51,181 bases of DNA from Saccoglossus kowalevskii (lineage: Eukaryota > Hemichordata > Enteropneusta > Harrimaniidae), in the NCBI RefSeq assembly GCF_000003605.2, contig NW_003114964.1:33040-84220 (forward strand), in the 5' to 3' direction. A program made the translations under genes and the position numbers. Below, piece after piece: positions 18,346 to 30,750 of this stretch. The notes below the pieces were generated by a model. It had not been told where the DNA came from. It ran no database searches and saw nothing but the letters and a program-made list of their open reading frames with translations. The first letter of the stretch is position 1. The number at the start of each line of letters is the position of its first letter.

Positions 18346-19476
18346 TGAAGTTCTATTAGTAAACACGGTACCTGTCAGCAATCGTTCTAAATTTGAAATA
18401 AAAACTGAAATAACTATTCAACAGGGCAACGCATTTCGAAGTAACCGGTTTGAACGCTACTTAAATCGCTGCAAAACTTTACTATTATGCTCTTTCCGGA
18501 ATTTCGGACGCTTTAACACAGCCCTACACATGTTTTTTAGAATTATCCATGAAGTACTGTTTTTTTTAGGAATTCTTGATTGATAACCTATTTGGACATC
18601 CCCGCAAGTTTCGCCCAACCAAGTCAAAAATAGACGTCGGCAGGTGAAGTAAGATTAAGGGGGTACGGTCTTTGGGCGTATTGCTTACCAGCATCTTTAT
18701 TTGTTTAGATCACGGTGGGGGGCTCGCTGTCACGACGCTGGGAATAACAGCGCATTACTTAGTTTCGTTACGTCATTATTACGTCAGTGTGCATGTCATG
18801 TTTGCTACAATGACATTTGCGACCACCACTTATTCGGGAGTACACATATTCATAGAGGAGATTTGTTTAATATGTGTACGATAGAGACATGGATATCTTT
18901 GCTTTAGTTGGACGTGCTGTTAGTACGTTTAACTCCGCTACAAACTCAACAAAGCACTACACACGGAGTGTCTGAACAAATTTAATTAAATAATAAAAAA
19001 GGAATTCTTTCAAACGAGAAAGAAGTTGACCAAAATATGAGATTATGCGGTGAGTTCCTAACTGCATATAAAGAATATCAGATGATCTACCTCTCCGTGA
19101 CTTTAACGACGTAACTTCAATTTGGTACATCGGTTGTTTTTAACTAAGGTAAGATTACAACGTTTGTTAGTGTTTATGGTACTAGTATCCGAACACGAAA
19201 CCTAAAGAAATACAATAGAAACCACAATGGGCTCGCCTTCCAATGATGTTGAGCTAGCTAACTCCCGTCAAACACAAATAGCCCCAGGAAAAAGTTTATT
19301 AATGCTGTGTTATACCTTTTAACGAGGTATCATTAACAGTGAGTCTGTCGTCTCTGCATTTGAAACAATTTATGGATATTCCACAGCAATAATCGTAAAT
19401 CAGTGAAACGGCATGGTTTGAAAATCGGTTTGTGCTCTGCAAAGGTGTCTACACCGGCATATGGCCCCAGGTCAAG

Positions 19477-19496
19477 TAGCTAACTAAAGTTAGCTA
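19477..19496. repeat. Short inverted repeat, 9-bp arms
   Basis: TAGCTAACT, a two-base AA spacer, then AGTTAGCTA. This is a small perfect dyad with no associated gene. Confidence 0.7.
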
Positions 19497-21110
19497 TTAA
19501 ATTGCGGAGGAAATTGTAACTTTGTTCAGGGAAAACAAAACAACATATCTCAACTTTTTATTATGTCGAACGCTGAGTAAAATATGAATAAAATGTAAAG
19601 GGAAAATGGTCGGAAATAAATTGTAAATAGAACAAGTACGCATTAAAATATAACAATAATAACACAATTCAGCGATCATGACGGGAACCAGGGCATCGAG
19701 CTCCATCTGACAGCAGCGTTTTAATACATTAACGTGCTTTTGTTAATACACAAACAAATGACGAATAATTTTACAATTAGCCCAATGCTTCAACGAATTG
19801 ACTGACAGCTATCGGTAATAAACGCGGCGAGCAAAAACATTTGAAACAATCACTTATAAATAGCAATTTGTTGGGAGATTGTTGCCTTCTAATACTCTAT
19901 GATCTTGGTAGTATTAAATTAAGTGGATATCTCTAACAGATATAGCTCGACAACTTATTTCTTTTTTTTCCATCCATTAATACAATGGGTTGACTGGCAC
20001 TTTAAATTAAATACACGACGTTCAATGCCTGTTTCATTTATTTCCGCGTTGATCTTTTTTCTCCAAGGACTAAGCCTGTTTACCAGGGGCTTTTGTCAGT
20101 CCATCAAATGGTTTACACCACTTTAAATCGGCAAGGGGGACTTCACCGCCTGCTTATTCCCTTTGTCAGCCGAAGCGTGCACGTATTGATTTGCAATTTA
20201 GAAATTTAATATCGAAGGTTGGTGTCTGTGCGCGGAGTACCTGGCTATCTGTTATGTGCATAATGTGTGACAGGATTCGTTGAGTCGGCTAGGTTGTGCA
20301 TCGCCAGCTGTGATATGTATGGTAGCTGCGAGGGACATCGCATTTAACCCATACAAGGTCGGTAAGTTAGCATAAAGCACATACGAGTATGTTCCTGTGT
20401 TTTGCTGTGCTTTGAGATGAGTTTGAGGAGCGATAAATTGGTTTGAGGACCATGTCCTACGAATGTCAGATGACCAGCAAGAATTAAAGTCGATTTAGTT
20501 ACTAGTAGTATACAAGGTCATGGGGATTATATGTATGCTAACTGGATGCAAATCTATTGATTTTTTTTCTTCGTACCAGTACATCATGTCACAAAGTTAG
20601 TAAGTTTACCTCAGTATAAATAAGTTACAAATACAAAATAATTTACCTACAGTAGTTCGTATTCATTCAAGTATACCAATTTGCATATTGTAAATACGCC
20701 TGTCAAAATGTGACACGGAAATTTAAAAAAAAAATGCCTACACACTGATAAAAACGACTAGTGATGAAAATATTTTTTATTCTAGATTTCCGTTGCAGTT
20801 TTACCTCCGGGGTCTGTTGATATTACGGCGGGCATTATGTAGAATGAGTTCTAACCACATATGTAACTACAATTGAAAATGGAAAGATTCGCCTATTTCA
20901 TTCTCAGTTTGTTACCACTCTCCCAGACTGAATTACGCGCCGACAGTGCACCCATCTCGGCTGCAATTCTTATCAATTAACACGATCATTATTAGTTTAT
21001 ATCAATCATATCCATTAATGTATGTAAAGAAGTCCCCATTAAAGTTCACGCCTCCATTGAAAGAAATATAATAGAAAAAACGCGTTGATATAAGGAAGTG
21101 CTTCAATTTA

Positions 21111-21123
21111 CCCCCCCCCCCCC
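21111..21123. repeat. C13 homopolymer
   Basis: Thirteen consecutive C on the + strand. Confidence 0.9.
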
Positions 21124-23239
21124 GGAATCCGCATCATCGTTTTGTATCATGATGTTATCACATTGGTATTACACGGGCATGACGTCATTATTTGACCTAA
21201 GAATCGCGATATAACTTATTTATAGTAATTAAGTACGATGTAAATATTAATAGTATTGTTATCTGAGGTCAAAGAACGAAGTATCTAAAAACCAAAAAAA
21301 AATACGCAGAAATCAATAACAAAAAAAGCGAAAATGTCTACATTGAAAATATTCGATATGTTTCTTTTTGACGACAGCAAACCCAGTCATACTGCAACAA
21401 ACTTGATACTATTCGAAACAAAAGGTGCATGGCCAGGATTGATGAGTGAAATGATCATCACAGAGTCCGTAGAGGCTCGGCTGCGAGGCGTCGTATCACA
21501 TTTCAGCGATTCCCAGTTCGTTTCAAGACACATGTTGCCTAGATCCTATTTACTGTATCGCCCGGAGCGATGTCCCCCGTCATGCCACAAGTGCTATGCA
21601 AGGTAGTAATATTATTGTTCCCCTCGGGCAAGAACTGGAAATTACACCGAAAATGAAAGAAATAAGTTGAAACCAATACCCTGGGTCATTTTGTATGCAT
21701 TGAAACCAATGTTAAGGGTAAGATTCAAACAGAAGGCCGAGCCGCAACACACTGTCCTAAGTGATGCTCTATCGCGAGTTCAAATAACACAGGATAACGG
21801 ACTATTCTTGGGTTTTACCTTTTGTATGTAATAACGGGTGGCATGGATTAATTTGAATATTTACAACGTCACACCCGGGCACCGAGGAATAGGAGCGACA
21901 TATGATATATTTTTTAATCAACTCATATCCGAAAATGTACACCCTACACGCGCTCACACTCACGCACTCATATGTACAGAGGCGTTCAGAGGATAGACTG
22001 GTGAGATGGTAACATGGTGTCATATGGTGACAGTTACAGGAACATTACTGCCATTGTGTAAAGTTTATTTCTATGACTGTCTGAATGATAATGCTCTAGT
22101 TCAAACTTCTAATCATGGCGTATAATCGTTCGCATTTAATATAATGAACGATGTTATTACGCAGGATGCTTGCTGAATGAAATATACAATACCAGTGCTT
22201 AAAATTAGTCAGCCAGGAAATTTCTTACTTGGGCTGAATGAAATCCAGACTTACCTACCTGCCTTAATATTTTGTTTTAAATAATACTTTCTGATTGCTG
22301 GTGGAATGATATAATTAACGTCAACTTGTGATCTATCCAATCAATCTCAATCTCATTTCCTCTGGAGAAAATACAGGACATTACAGAAATGAAAATATAG
22401 ACAAACATGAGGCAAATCTGGTGGTGTATCTAATTTGAGACTCACACTAAATGAATACGGTATGAATAGAATAAATGTTTAAAATGTAATCCTCTTCAGT
22501 GTCCATCTTCGAATAAATGTCTTAACCTACCAACTAGATTTAATATGTTATTTTTGTGTACAAAAATAAATATGATTTAGAATTATTGAAAAAATCTTTC
22601 CAAAAAGCATTTTTTTAGAAAATTCCCTGCTCTGATGCCAGGTACATAATATCGCAGAATTTCATACACTGACAAAATTGGGTTTCATATCAGTACAAAT
22701 AATACATGACATTATAAGCCTATATTCGTGAATTTCTAACATCTAAATCACAATTATTCCTTAAGTATCCCGCGTATTGTGAAACCTGGCGTGCATTATC
22801 GTTTCGAACAAAAATAACAACTTCAATTTGTGTTTCTATACTTCAGTCCTATATTTGTATTTTATATTCCAAATTCACCCCAGGGCTACTGTCTTAGTTA
22901 CGTTTTCAAATCGTCTCCATCGTCTGAGTGTTTTTTTATGTATCTTGTGATTGTAGTGGATATCCATACACAGATTACTGTCCACACGGAGACTACTGCT
23001 ACGATTCACACAGTGCAATGACACTTTCTTGTTTTATTATATTGTACATCTTCTTAAATTTTAGAAAAAAAAACACATTAAATGTGTTGCTATTTATTCA
23101 TTGCTTCAAAAGAAAGTTTTTCGCATGAAAACACGACAGTTCAATTCAACCCCAAAATGAAAGCACAGATCAGTCTGACAATGATGATAATTATTACATA
23201 TTATTTGGCAATCTGTGTCCTATTCAAAATAGCTTGACG

Positions 23240-23310
23240 TTAATAATAATAATGATAATAATGACAATGATAATAATGACAATAATAATAATAATAATGG
23301 CAATAATAAT
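23240..23310. repeat. (TAA/ATG)n trinucleotide-rich tract
   Basis: An imperfect AAT repeat interrupted by GAT, GAC and GGC units over about 70 bases. Confidence 0.9.
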
Positions 23311-23915
23311 CAACGTGTACAGGACAATTATTGCAAAATATTAGATAGTTTTTTCTCAAAAACTATTATTAACATCTACATATTGATATATAAGATGATG
23401 ACATATGTCATGGCGATTGATATACATCATACAACTAGATCGATAGTCTTATTATTGATATTATTATTATATGATCATCACAATGATTGTAACATTTATG
23501 TATCAATTTTATATCATTATTGTCACATTTATGATCAGTATTAGCATACCATGATGTTAAACGTAGTGTCGCAATGAATCCTTATATCCTAATATGTTTT
23601 AATTTTGCCAAAACATGATGTAGTTTTTAATGTAACAATATTCCATTATTATATGAACCGTTGAACAAGTTGATCATTATTAGTAATTATTGTCTGTTTT
23701 TTATTGTTATCATTTAATTAGAATCATCAGACACAGTGCACATATTATTACATATTACAAATAATAACATTATGTCGATATCATGGGCATGTCCATGATC
23801 TTCTCAGATGTTCCGCGGGGACGATGGTTTCTTCTCTTTATGTTAGCTCTCGTAAGTGATACAGCTTTCAGATATCCAATTGAACTTTGTGCCCGTGGAT
23901 ATGAGATCAGGGGAG

Positions 23916-23930
23916 TAATAAATAAACAAA

Positions 23931-23977
<47 letters not shown>

Positions 23978-23990
23978 ACAAACAAACAAA

Positions 23991-24085
<95 letters not shown>
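23916..24085. repeat. (TAAA)n microsatellite, 170 bp
   Basis: A long run of TAAA units with a few CAAA interruptions near 23926 and 23978-23990. The reverse strand shows a periodic LFIY-type reading that is purely a product of the repeat. It is the longest simple repeat in the window and lies mid-way between the two genes. Confidence 0.97.
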
Positions 24086-24829
24086 CAAATGTAATAACGA
24101 TGTCGTTATTTATTTTGTCGTTTTAATTGGTATTAATTTGTTTTTGGTTTGATACATTTTTTTAATTTATTCAAATTATGTATAGTCGCCCGTACATCGT
24201 TGTTATAAATGGATCTTGATTACAAACACCGAATAGAAATAGTGGCCCAAAGAAAATGTAAACCAATTTCCTCGCCTTCATTTCTCAAATTGCATCTTCC
24301 GTAATCTTACAAGTTACTTGGAACACAATTCCCATCGGTGCATGCTGGTTACAAAAATCAAAACGTTGGTGGGAAGCGGTTGCATGTCATAAAACTGCGC
24401 CCCCAATCGACGAACAACAGAAAAGGGTGGCACGGCTTGTCTATTTCACGATCATGTACTTCAGTACAAACTGTCTGAAATCCTATCACGCTCGTTACAC
24501 GCGCGTCTTTTTAATGGCAATAATAATGATCAATAATTATCGTAAAGTCAAAGGTCGTAAAATTGCAATTTGAGTATTATTATGATCTTGATTGATTTTT
24601 AAATATTAATTTATAAGTAGTCATCGTTCATTATTTCTGGTAATTTGTAATTGACGAGTGAATTGTTTGTGTGTGTGTCCTATATCCGGTGTTTGTTCTC
24701 TGCCCTCTGATAAACACATGCACATAGAACAAGCAATATACTGGCGCCCGGGGCATAGTAGCAATGATAGTTAAATTGAGTAAAATTGGCAAATGTCAGT
24801 AAAGTCTAATGGTGCGCAGACAAAATGCA

Positions 24830-24985
24830 GTTTCTACGCATCGCGTCCGTTCATGTCCGATTTCGATCGCACAAAATGTGATTGGTAGAAGGGACGGCGA
24901 TGCGCGTGGAGGCTGGTAGGGCCACGTGGAATGCGACAGTTAGTCGGCAGGCGGACAATCCAAGGGGACGGGAAGTTCCAAAAAC
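24830..24985. promoter_or_regulatory. CpG-rich islet with an inverted CCAAT box
   Basis: Around 150 bases stand out as GC- and CpG-rich (CGATGCGCG, CCACGTGG, GTCGGCAGGCGG) in an AT-rich region. They include GTGATTGG, an inverted CCAAT box. The islet could be a promoter or enhancer. An open frame of unusual composition starts about 200 bases downstream. No transcript can be shown. Confidence 0.3.
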
Positions 24986-25198
24986 CGTTTCTAAAAGAAA
25001 TGTTAAAAGTCGATGACAACAAAGACAATGTTAGTTTTTAATTAAAAGATTAAATTTGTATTAGTTTGATTCGCCCGATGGGAGGGGGTTATAACATAAT
25101 CTAGCACGTATTTGATAACGAGCTTTTGAAATAAATTCTGCTAGCGTATATATGAGACGATGAACAAGACACTTTGCTATGACGAATTATGACGCCGC

Positions 25199-25450
25199 TT
25201 GGAGAATAAGCTGAGGTATTCAGTTAATCCCGAAGATGATTTTACCACGTTCAATAAGCCGCCAGGTAGCTTAAAGGAAGTCTTTACTTCCACTGTAATG
25301 CTGCACAGAGACATAGAAAGGGAAAATACAGATTATAAGTCTCCGAAACATGAAGGTTTTAATAGGATTAGGGAAAAGAGAAAACAAGAGAGGCCGACAA
25401 TGGCCTCCACGAAGACAGTATGTAAAAGAAGACTTACGATTTCAATATAG
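25199..25450 (+). other. Unassigned open frame without an ATG start
   Basis: 84 codons read from TTG. The peptide is charged and not low-complexity (for example NPEDDFTTFNKPPGSLKEVF and IREKRKQERP), and looks more protein-like than most chance frames here. The first ATG is internal. A possible donor (ACA/GTATGT) sits near the end. It could be an internal exon, an old gene fragment or chance. I recognise no family. Confidence 0.2.
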
Positions 25451-28400
25451 CGCAAATTAAATGTAATGAAGTTGTCGCTGCCAATAAACCAATCAGTTGA
25501 TGTGTTGTGTTAACCTGTTATACCTTTTTGTTGCCGCAATGATTTAGTTTATAAGTACCATTTTACTAGAATCACAATAAAATAAAAACCTGTTTCACTG
25601 AACCAGGCTCCACGGAGATATGAGTGTTGTTTGCTTGAACCACAGAGTGGCATGTGGTATCAGTTTAATATTGCGTTAGAGAAACATCGGCCTTTTTTAT
25701 TAAAAAAATATTAATATAAAAAAAAACACGCCGACTTCACCGGACCATGGTCATCATGTTTTACGGCAACGTAGTAACCTTTCATACCTTTGCAACCTTA
25801 AAATTAGATACTGACTTCTAGTTCGCAAGACAACACAAGTTTAGAAATATGTATTGTTTTACTTGATTCGATCTGCATTGGAAAAAAGTTGTTATGTTAC
25901 AGCGCATGCGCACTGTCATTCCGTTTACTGGCTAATGCGTGAACGAAGAAACCAAGGAATGGATGGGAGGAAGAGGGGTTGAGATGAAGTGGAACCAAAA
26001 AGTGCAAAAGTAATTAAACATGATTTTATATGATTATTCTGCTATCTCCTTCGATCAATCACTGGCACGTCATAAGTGACGTCATACATGTGAAGGCATT
26101 AATGTGTTCGGTTTTGTCAATATTTATAAACATGTACCTTGGTGTACCTAACGAGTATGTCAACAGAGTAGAGATTACATATTCATCGACTGAGAGTATC
26201 ATGTTCCCCTCCGGAGAATCCGAATAATAATTGCCTGTGGTGCCCAGCCACGGTTGTCTAATGAGTAGAAAAAGGTCGGGAAAGGTCAGCCAATGACATG
26301 CGCAAAGGAACACACATAGCTAATTTTATGTTTAACGTCTGAACGGGCATAATTTCAATCGTTTAAATTATGTAATATAGAGTGTAGCAAAATGTTGTAT
26401 GTTTCAACCGCTCATGATCATCGATTTTGTGGGCATTTGTATATTTTTTGAATCACCGCCGTTTTTGTGACGTCAGAACACACAATTAAATCATGTTAGT
26501 TGTGATCATGTAAGAAAATGGCAAAAGACGAATCGTTTAGTTTATTTGAATGTCAGTAATGCGCATGCGTCACTGGGAGTTTTATACAAATGTTCTGGAA
26601 CAAATAAATATATGAAATAACCGTACTTGTATTCTGTAGATATTGCGCACGGGGTTTTGCAATCCGGAACAGAATAGACAGATATGAGCACGACTGAATT
26701 TTAATGGCACTAGATGGTAAGGACCCTGAATATGAAAATAATAATATGGCACGACAGATTTAGTTGGCGTACAAGGATTTCTCTCATGGTCTTCAGTATT
26801 ACTTCAGTAACAGGACCTTTAATAAATCGGGTTCTTGTGCCCGTAATATTGCTGTGTTGGACTGCGCCAACAAGACGAAGGTCTCGTGACTACATACCTT
26901 GTGGATTTAATATAGTCGAACATTGATGTAACAAGTCATGGTGTCATTTGTACTGGTTACTATAGCTACGAAAAGAATATAGCGTATTTCAGATGTACTC
27001 GGACAAGACGTCACGTGACATTGAAACCAGGAAATGGTATATTGGAAGTCGAGAGTGGGTTCTTTCAACATACCTCGCGAGATAGTCACGGACAAAGCCT
27101 GGAAATACGATCCCCAAATTGAAATTGTATTATTATATAACAATATTTAGAGATCTTCTTCAGCCATTCTCTCCGTGTGCATCTATTCCTGTTTTCTCGG
27201 GCATAAATAATTGAAATGGGAAACAAATAGCGCTACGATAATTAGAAAAACCGAAACTGATCAAAACGTCGCAGCCGTGAGAAATTAATATATTTATCTT
27301 GTAACTTTGTCGGGAATTGAAAAAAAGTAGGCGATAATAATACTATATGGACAACTTGAATTTATCTTTACATATTCCTCAAAAGCCAAAGAAGTTTGTT
27401 ATGTATTAACATAATTTGATGTTACCTATTTACAAAATGACTCTTCTCTATACCCGATAGAACATGAGCACGATATCGACGGAGTTGAGGTTCTCGCATT
27501 ACCTATGTTGTGTTGAGCATTCCTTCCAATATTAGTCTGCGAGTTAGCATACAATTCGTACATAAATTTGTTTCTTTTCAATTATGACGAAGTTCAATTT
27601 CAATTATTAATCAAAAAATAGTGTTTCTTTCGTGATTGACAGAATGATGATCAGTCATTTCAGACAAATGTGATTTGCTTGTTTCCCCGCAATCAATCGA
27701 GTTAATATTTTACCCGAAAAATACGCATTAATCTGTCTACATGTGCCGTATGCATTAACCATAAAAGCTCCAAGGGATAACCAACCAACAAGATCGACAC
27801 ACTAAATTTGAACAAACAGAATTTGCCGCGCCAAGGACCAAGTCTGCGTCTTTTTTTCTGCCCAATTTGATAACAAAACATGGGTATACATATTCCAAAA
27901 TACAATCATATAACTTTTGCGCCCAATTTAAATGAATTTATGTACTGTTGTTTTCAACAAAATCGGGATAGGATATTGATGAGTCGATGCCGATGATGTG
28001 TGACTTCGAAGAGAACGTTGGACGAAGTATCTGTAATTAGTGGCCGGTTGTCTTGGTGATTTATGATATTGACAAAAAGTCGACGAAGTCTGTCACGGTA
28101 CCCATTACAACATCGGTGAAATCAAGAAAATCTTTTTTTTCGCTGTCAGAAATCTACGCTATAGTACATTTCTGTTGTGCAATCTGTTACTCTCTTTGTG
28201 GGGTTTTTACATGCTTACTCCCTGTCTTTATGAGCGGCGCGTGCTGTACGGAATTTACGATCGTTTTCTCGCCGTAGCATAATCCAACGAGGAAAACCGA
28301 AATGCTCGTAAATTTCCCCAAATATTGGAAACTTAGCGCCCAACTGTTTTTTTCCAGGCTGAGCGTCGCGTTGTGTGTTGTGCCGAAAACAAACAACTTT

Positions 28401-29390
28401 AAGACAGCGATAATGTTTTTATTTTAACCGTGGTGTTGTGGTTAGCTAGCAATAACCGGCAAGTGGAATTTTGGCCACAGATGTTGCCATGCGCCGAAGA
28501 GCTGTGACGTATAACAGCTATGAGTCGAATGCCCGTTGGGAGGAGCAAGATATAATGGACCCAGGATGGCGAAATAATTACACCATTGATTTCAATATAC
28601 ACACCATCCGTATATAGGGACTACTTCATGTCCAGCCAAAGATATCACCATATATCACATCCCAAGCTATCCATTTGAATCTGCCTGGGCTTTGGGAAAC
28701 AATGGCCATCTAATTAATTCTCCAATCCCTCAATAACGGTTTTGATAGAATTCTGCCGGAGGGAGCATCACTAGTTCCACTTCATAGACACTGAAAAATG
28801 TTTTAAGCATACAATCGTCCCCAATCTACAAACATCGTCGTTGCAACCTTTGTTGTAGTCGCCGCCATAACAGGTCCTCGGAGAGAGCCCCCCTAATAGT
28901 GCCCCAAGTAAAACAGCCACTACACACAGTTATCCGTACATAGTGGACCTATGTGCACGCTTTGTTCAGCGTTTATATGCTAATATACATCCTAGCATTA
29001 CTTTTAATGCGATAAAAAGTGACGACGTACGAATTTGACTTTTGCAAGTTTTTTGTCTCCAAATGGTAAATCATCGGGGTGCAACCGCGCCAAGAAACAT
29101 TACACCACGTGACTGACCCGAATTCACCAACAGATGACAACAAAACAGTGTTCACAACGAGGCGTTTGACTTTAATAACGGCGTGAATTATGGCTGGTTG
29201 GCACAATAGCGCCACGCTCGCTCTAAACATTTTGCCCCTTAAATGTTTTGTTACCCCCGGTCAGGCACAGAGTATTGCATTAATCGGGACACCATGCCAC
29301 GAATGCCACTTAACTAGACACGGAGGCATCCAACTTGTGTAACGTGTGCTACGGCTCTTATGAATATTAAATACCGATTTCGTATATCAC

Positions 29391-29431
29391 ACATATATAC
29401 ATGTATATATATATATATCTCACTCTCTCTT
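29391..29431. repeat. (TA)n / (CT)n microsatellite
   Basis: A TA dinucleotide tract with an ACATGT interruption grading into CTCTCT. Confidence 0.85.
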
Positions 29432-29851
29432 ACCTTAGCCGATCTGTTTCAAACTTATTCCTCTTTTGTTGGAAAATATAATGATGAATGGTTTCTGGAG
29501 AGATCGGACACGTTTCTGTTGAATTGCCTACATCTGACATTACCTGCAACCACACATTTCAAGTACTTTCGGGACAGCAAGAAAACACCACCCTTAATTT
29601 AACATCATTTTGATATTCTAAAATATATGAGAACGAATATTATAATGATCATATTTATTGAATGTTAGCAACACTATCAGGCGCTGCAGAGTATGGGTGT
29701 TTTGTTCTTTATTTTATTTTCGAGTTGGTGTGTGGGGACGAAGCATACGGCAGCGGTGACAGCGGAGACTACCAGACTCGTAGCATGCAAGGGAAGCTGA
29801 GAACGTCATACAAGCTCATGAATCGCTTATAAGTTGGTTTTAACAGAGGAA

Positions 29852-30190
29852 TCATTGCTCTGCTGTGATATATGATAGGCCCCCGGGGGATGCAAACAAT
29901 TCATGACTAACGAAGCAAAGAATGCCAAGAAACGCACTAAACATTTGCAGTGTGGCCGACGTTGTCCTGCACCAACTGTCGTGTATGGATGGGCACATAA
30001 TAGCGCAGACACGGGATGTGCTGTCATGGGTCCAGGGAGCGGCGATCCCAATCGTGTTCATAAATTCGGAACTCAGAAAATATGCCATCACTGCGGAAAA
30101 ATCATCCCTCCTCTCCAAAATAAACAAACTCGGCCCCGTGTTTCATTACCGGACGTTGAACTATTTGTATGTTTCGTAGCGTTACATTAA
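29852..30190. other. Segment open in several frames on both strands; possible gene relic
   Basis: Four overlapping frames of 74-95 codons are open over the same 340 bases (two per strand), in sequence more GC-rich than its surroundings. The + strand frame from 29922 reads like a folded domain (VADVVLHQLS, IPIVFINSELRKYAITAE), but I could not assign it with confidence. It may be an eroded exon or retrocopy of a host gene, or chance. Confidence 0.2.
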
Positions 30191-30575
30191 TATCGAGACT
30201 GATACACGTAATAATGACGTCAGAAGTATGAACACAAAGTTCTTTTGTAATGATATGAACTTGTACGTCTGTTTTCAAACGTCAATTCAATTTCCACATT
30301 ATAAATTATGTTAACTTTGAACACGACTTTAAAGATGGCTCTGAAAGTAGGGCCATTAATGGCCAAAATACAATATTACTTTCTATTCAACCCTTTTTAT
30401 TTTTTGGTAACTCTATTTTGACCAAGTTATATATTAGAAAAGAGTGGTGATACGTGGCCAGAAGGCTGTGTGACGAGCTCTTCACGGTGTTTTACACCAT
30501 ATAATTGCTGTCGATTGAAATTGGGCACATAAAGAGGGGCACAGCTTATGAATATTTAATATGGAGATAGAGTGC

Positions 30576-30750
30576 TATTTAAGCACCTTTTGAAGAGGGA
30601 ATATATTCAATACTTTTAAAGTCCTGAGTTTATTGTGTGCGTAGCAGAAGGAGGAAAAGAACGTGAAGACATCGCCATACGTGGAAAGCTGAAAGCAAAC
30701 AATAATTACAATAATAGGATGTCTTTATTGTTGACATTGGTTTCTTAGGT
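30576..30750 (+). promoter_or_regulatory. Candidate TATA promoter and first non-coding exon
   Basis: TATTTAAG (30576-30583, embedded in the dyad GTGCTATTTAAGCAC) is followed about 165 bases later by TTAG/GTGAGT, a near-ideal splice donor with GT at 30749-30750. A transcript starting near 30610 would have an exon of about 140 bases ending at 30748. Its nearest strong acceptor before a coding exon would be the one ending at 36265, upstream of gene B. This is only a motif-based proposal. Confidence 0.22.

Noticed and set aside
22928-23020. Cysteine-bearing reading (SCDCSGYPYTDYCPHGDYC)
   Set aside because: It looked like a small Cys-rich domain, but the frame soon becomes hydrophobic and low-complexity and the spacing matches no family I know.
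23843-24088. Long minus-strand frame reading as LFIY repeats
   Set aside because: Pure consequence of the (TAAA)n array. It is not a membrane protein.
29922-30179. Resemblance of this reading to a histone-fold C-terminus or to a translational GTPase switch region
   Set aside because: By-eye alignments to more than one unrelated family gave similar partial matches and needed gaps. The key GTPase NKxD motif is not intact and no histone signature is convincing. Left unassigned.
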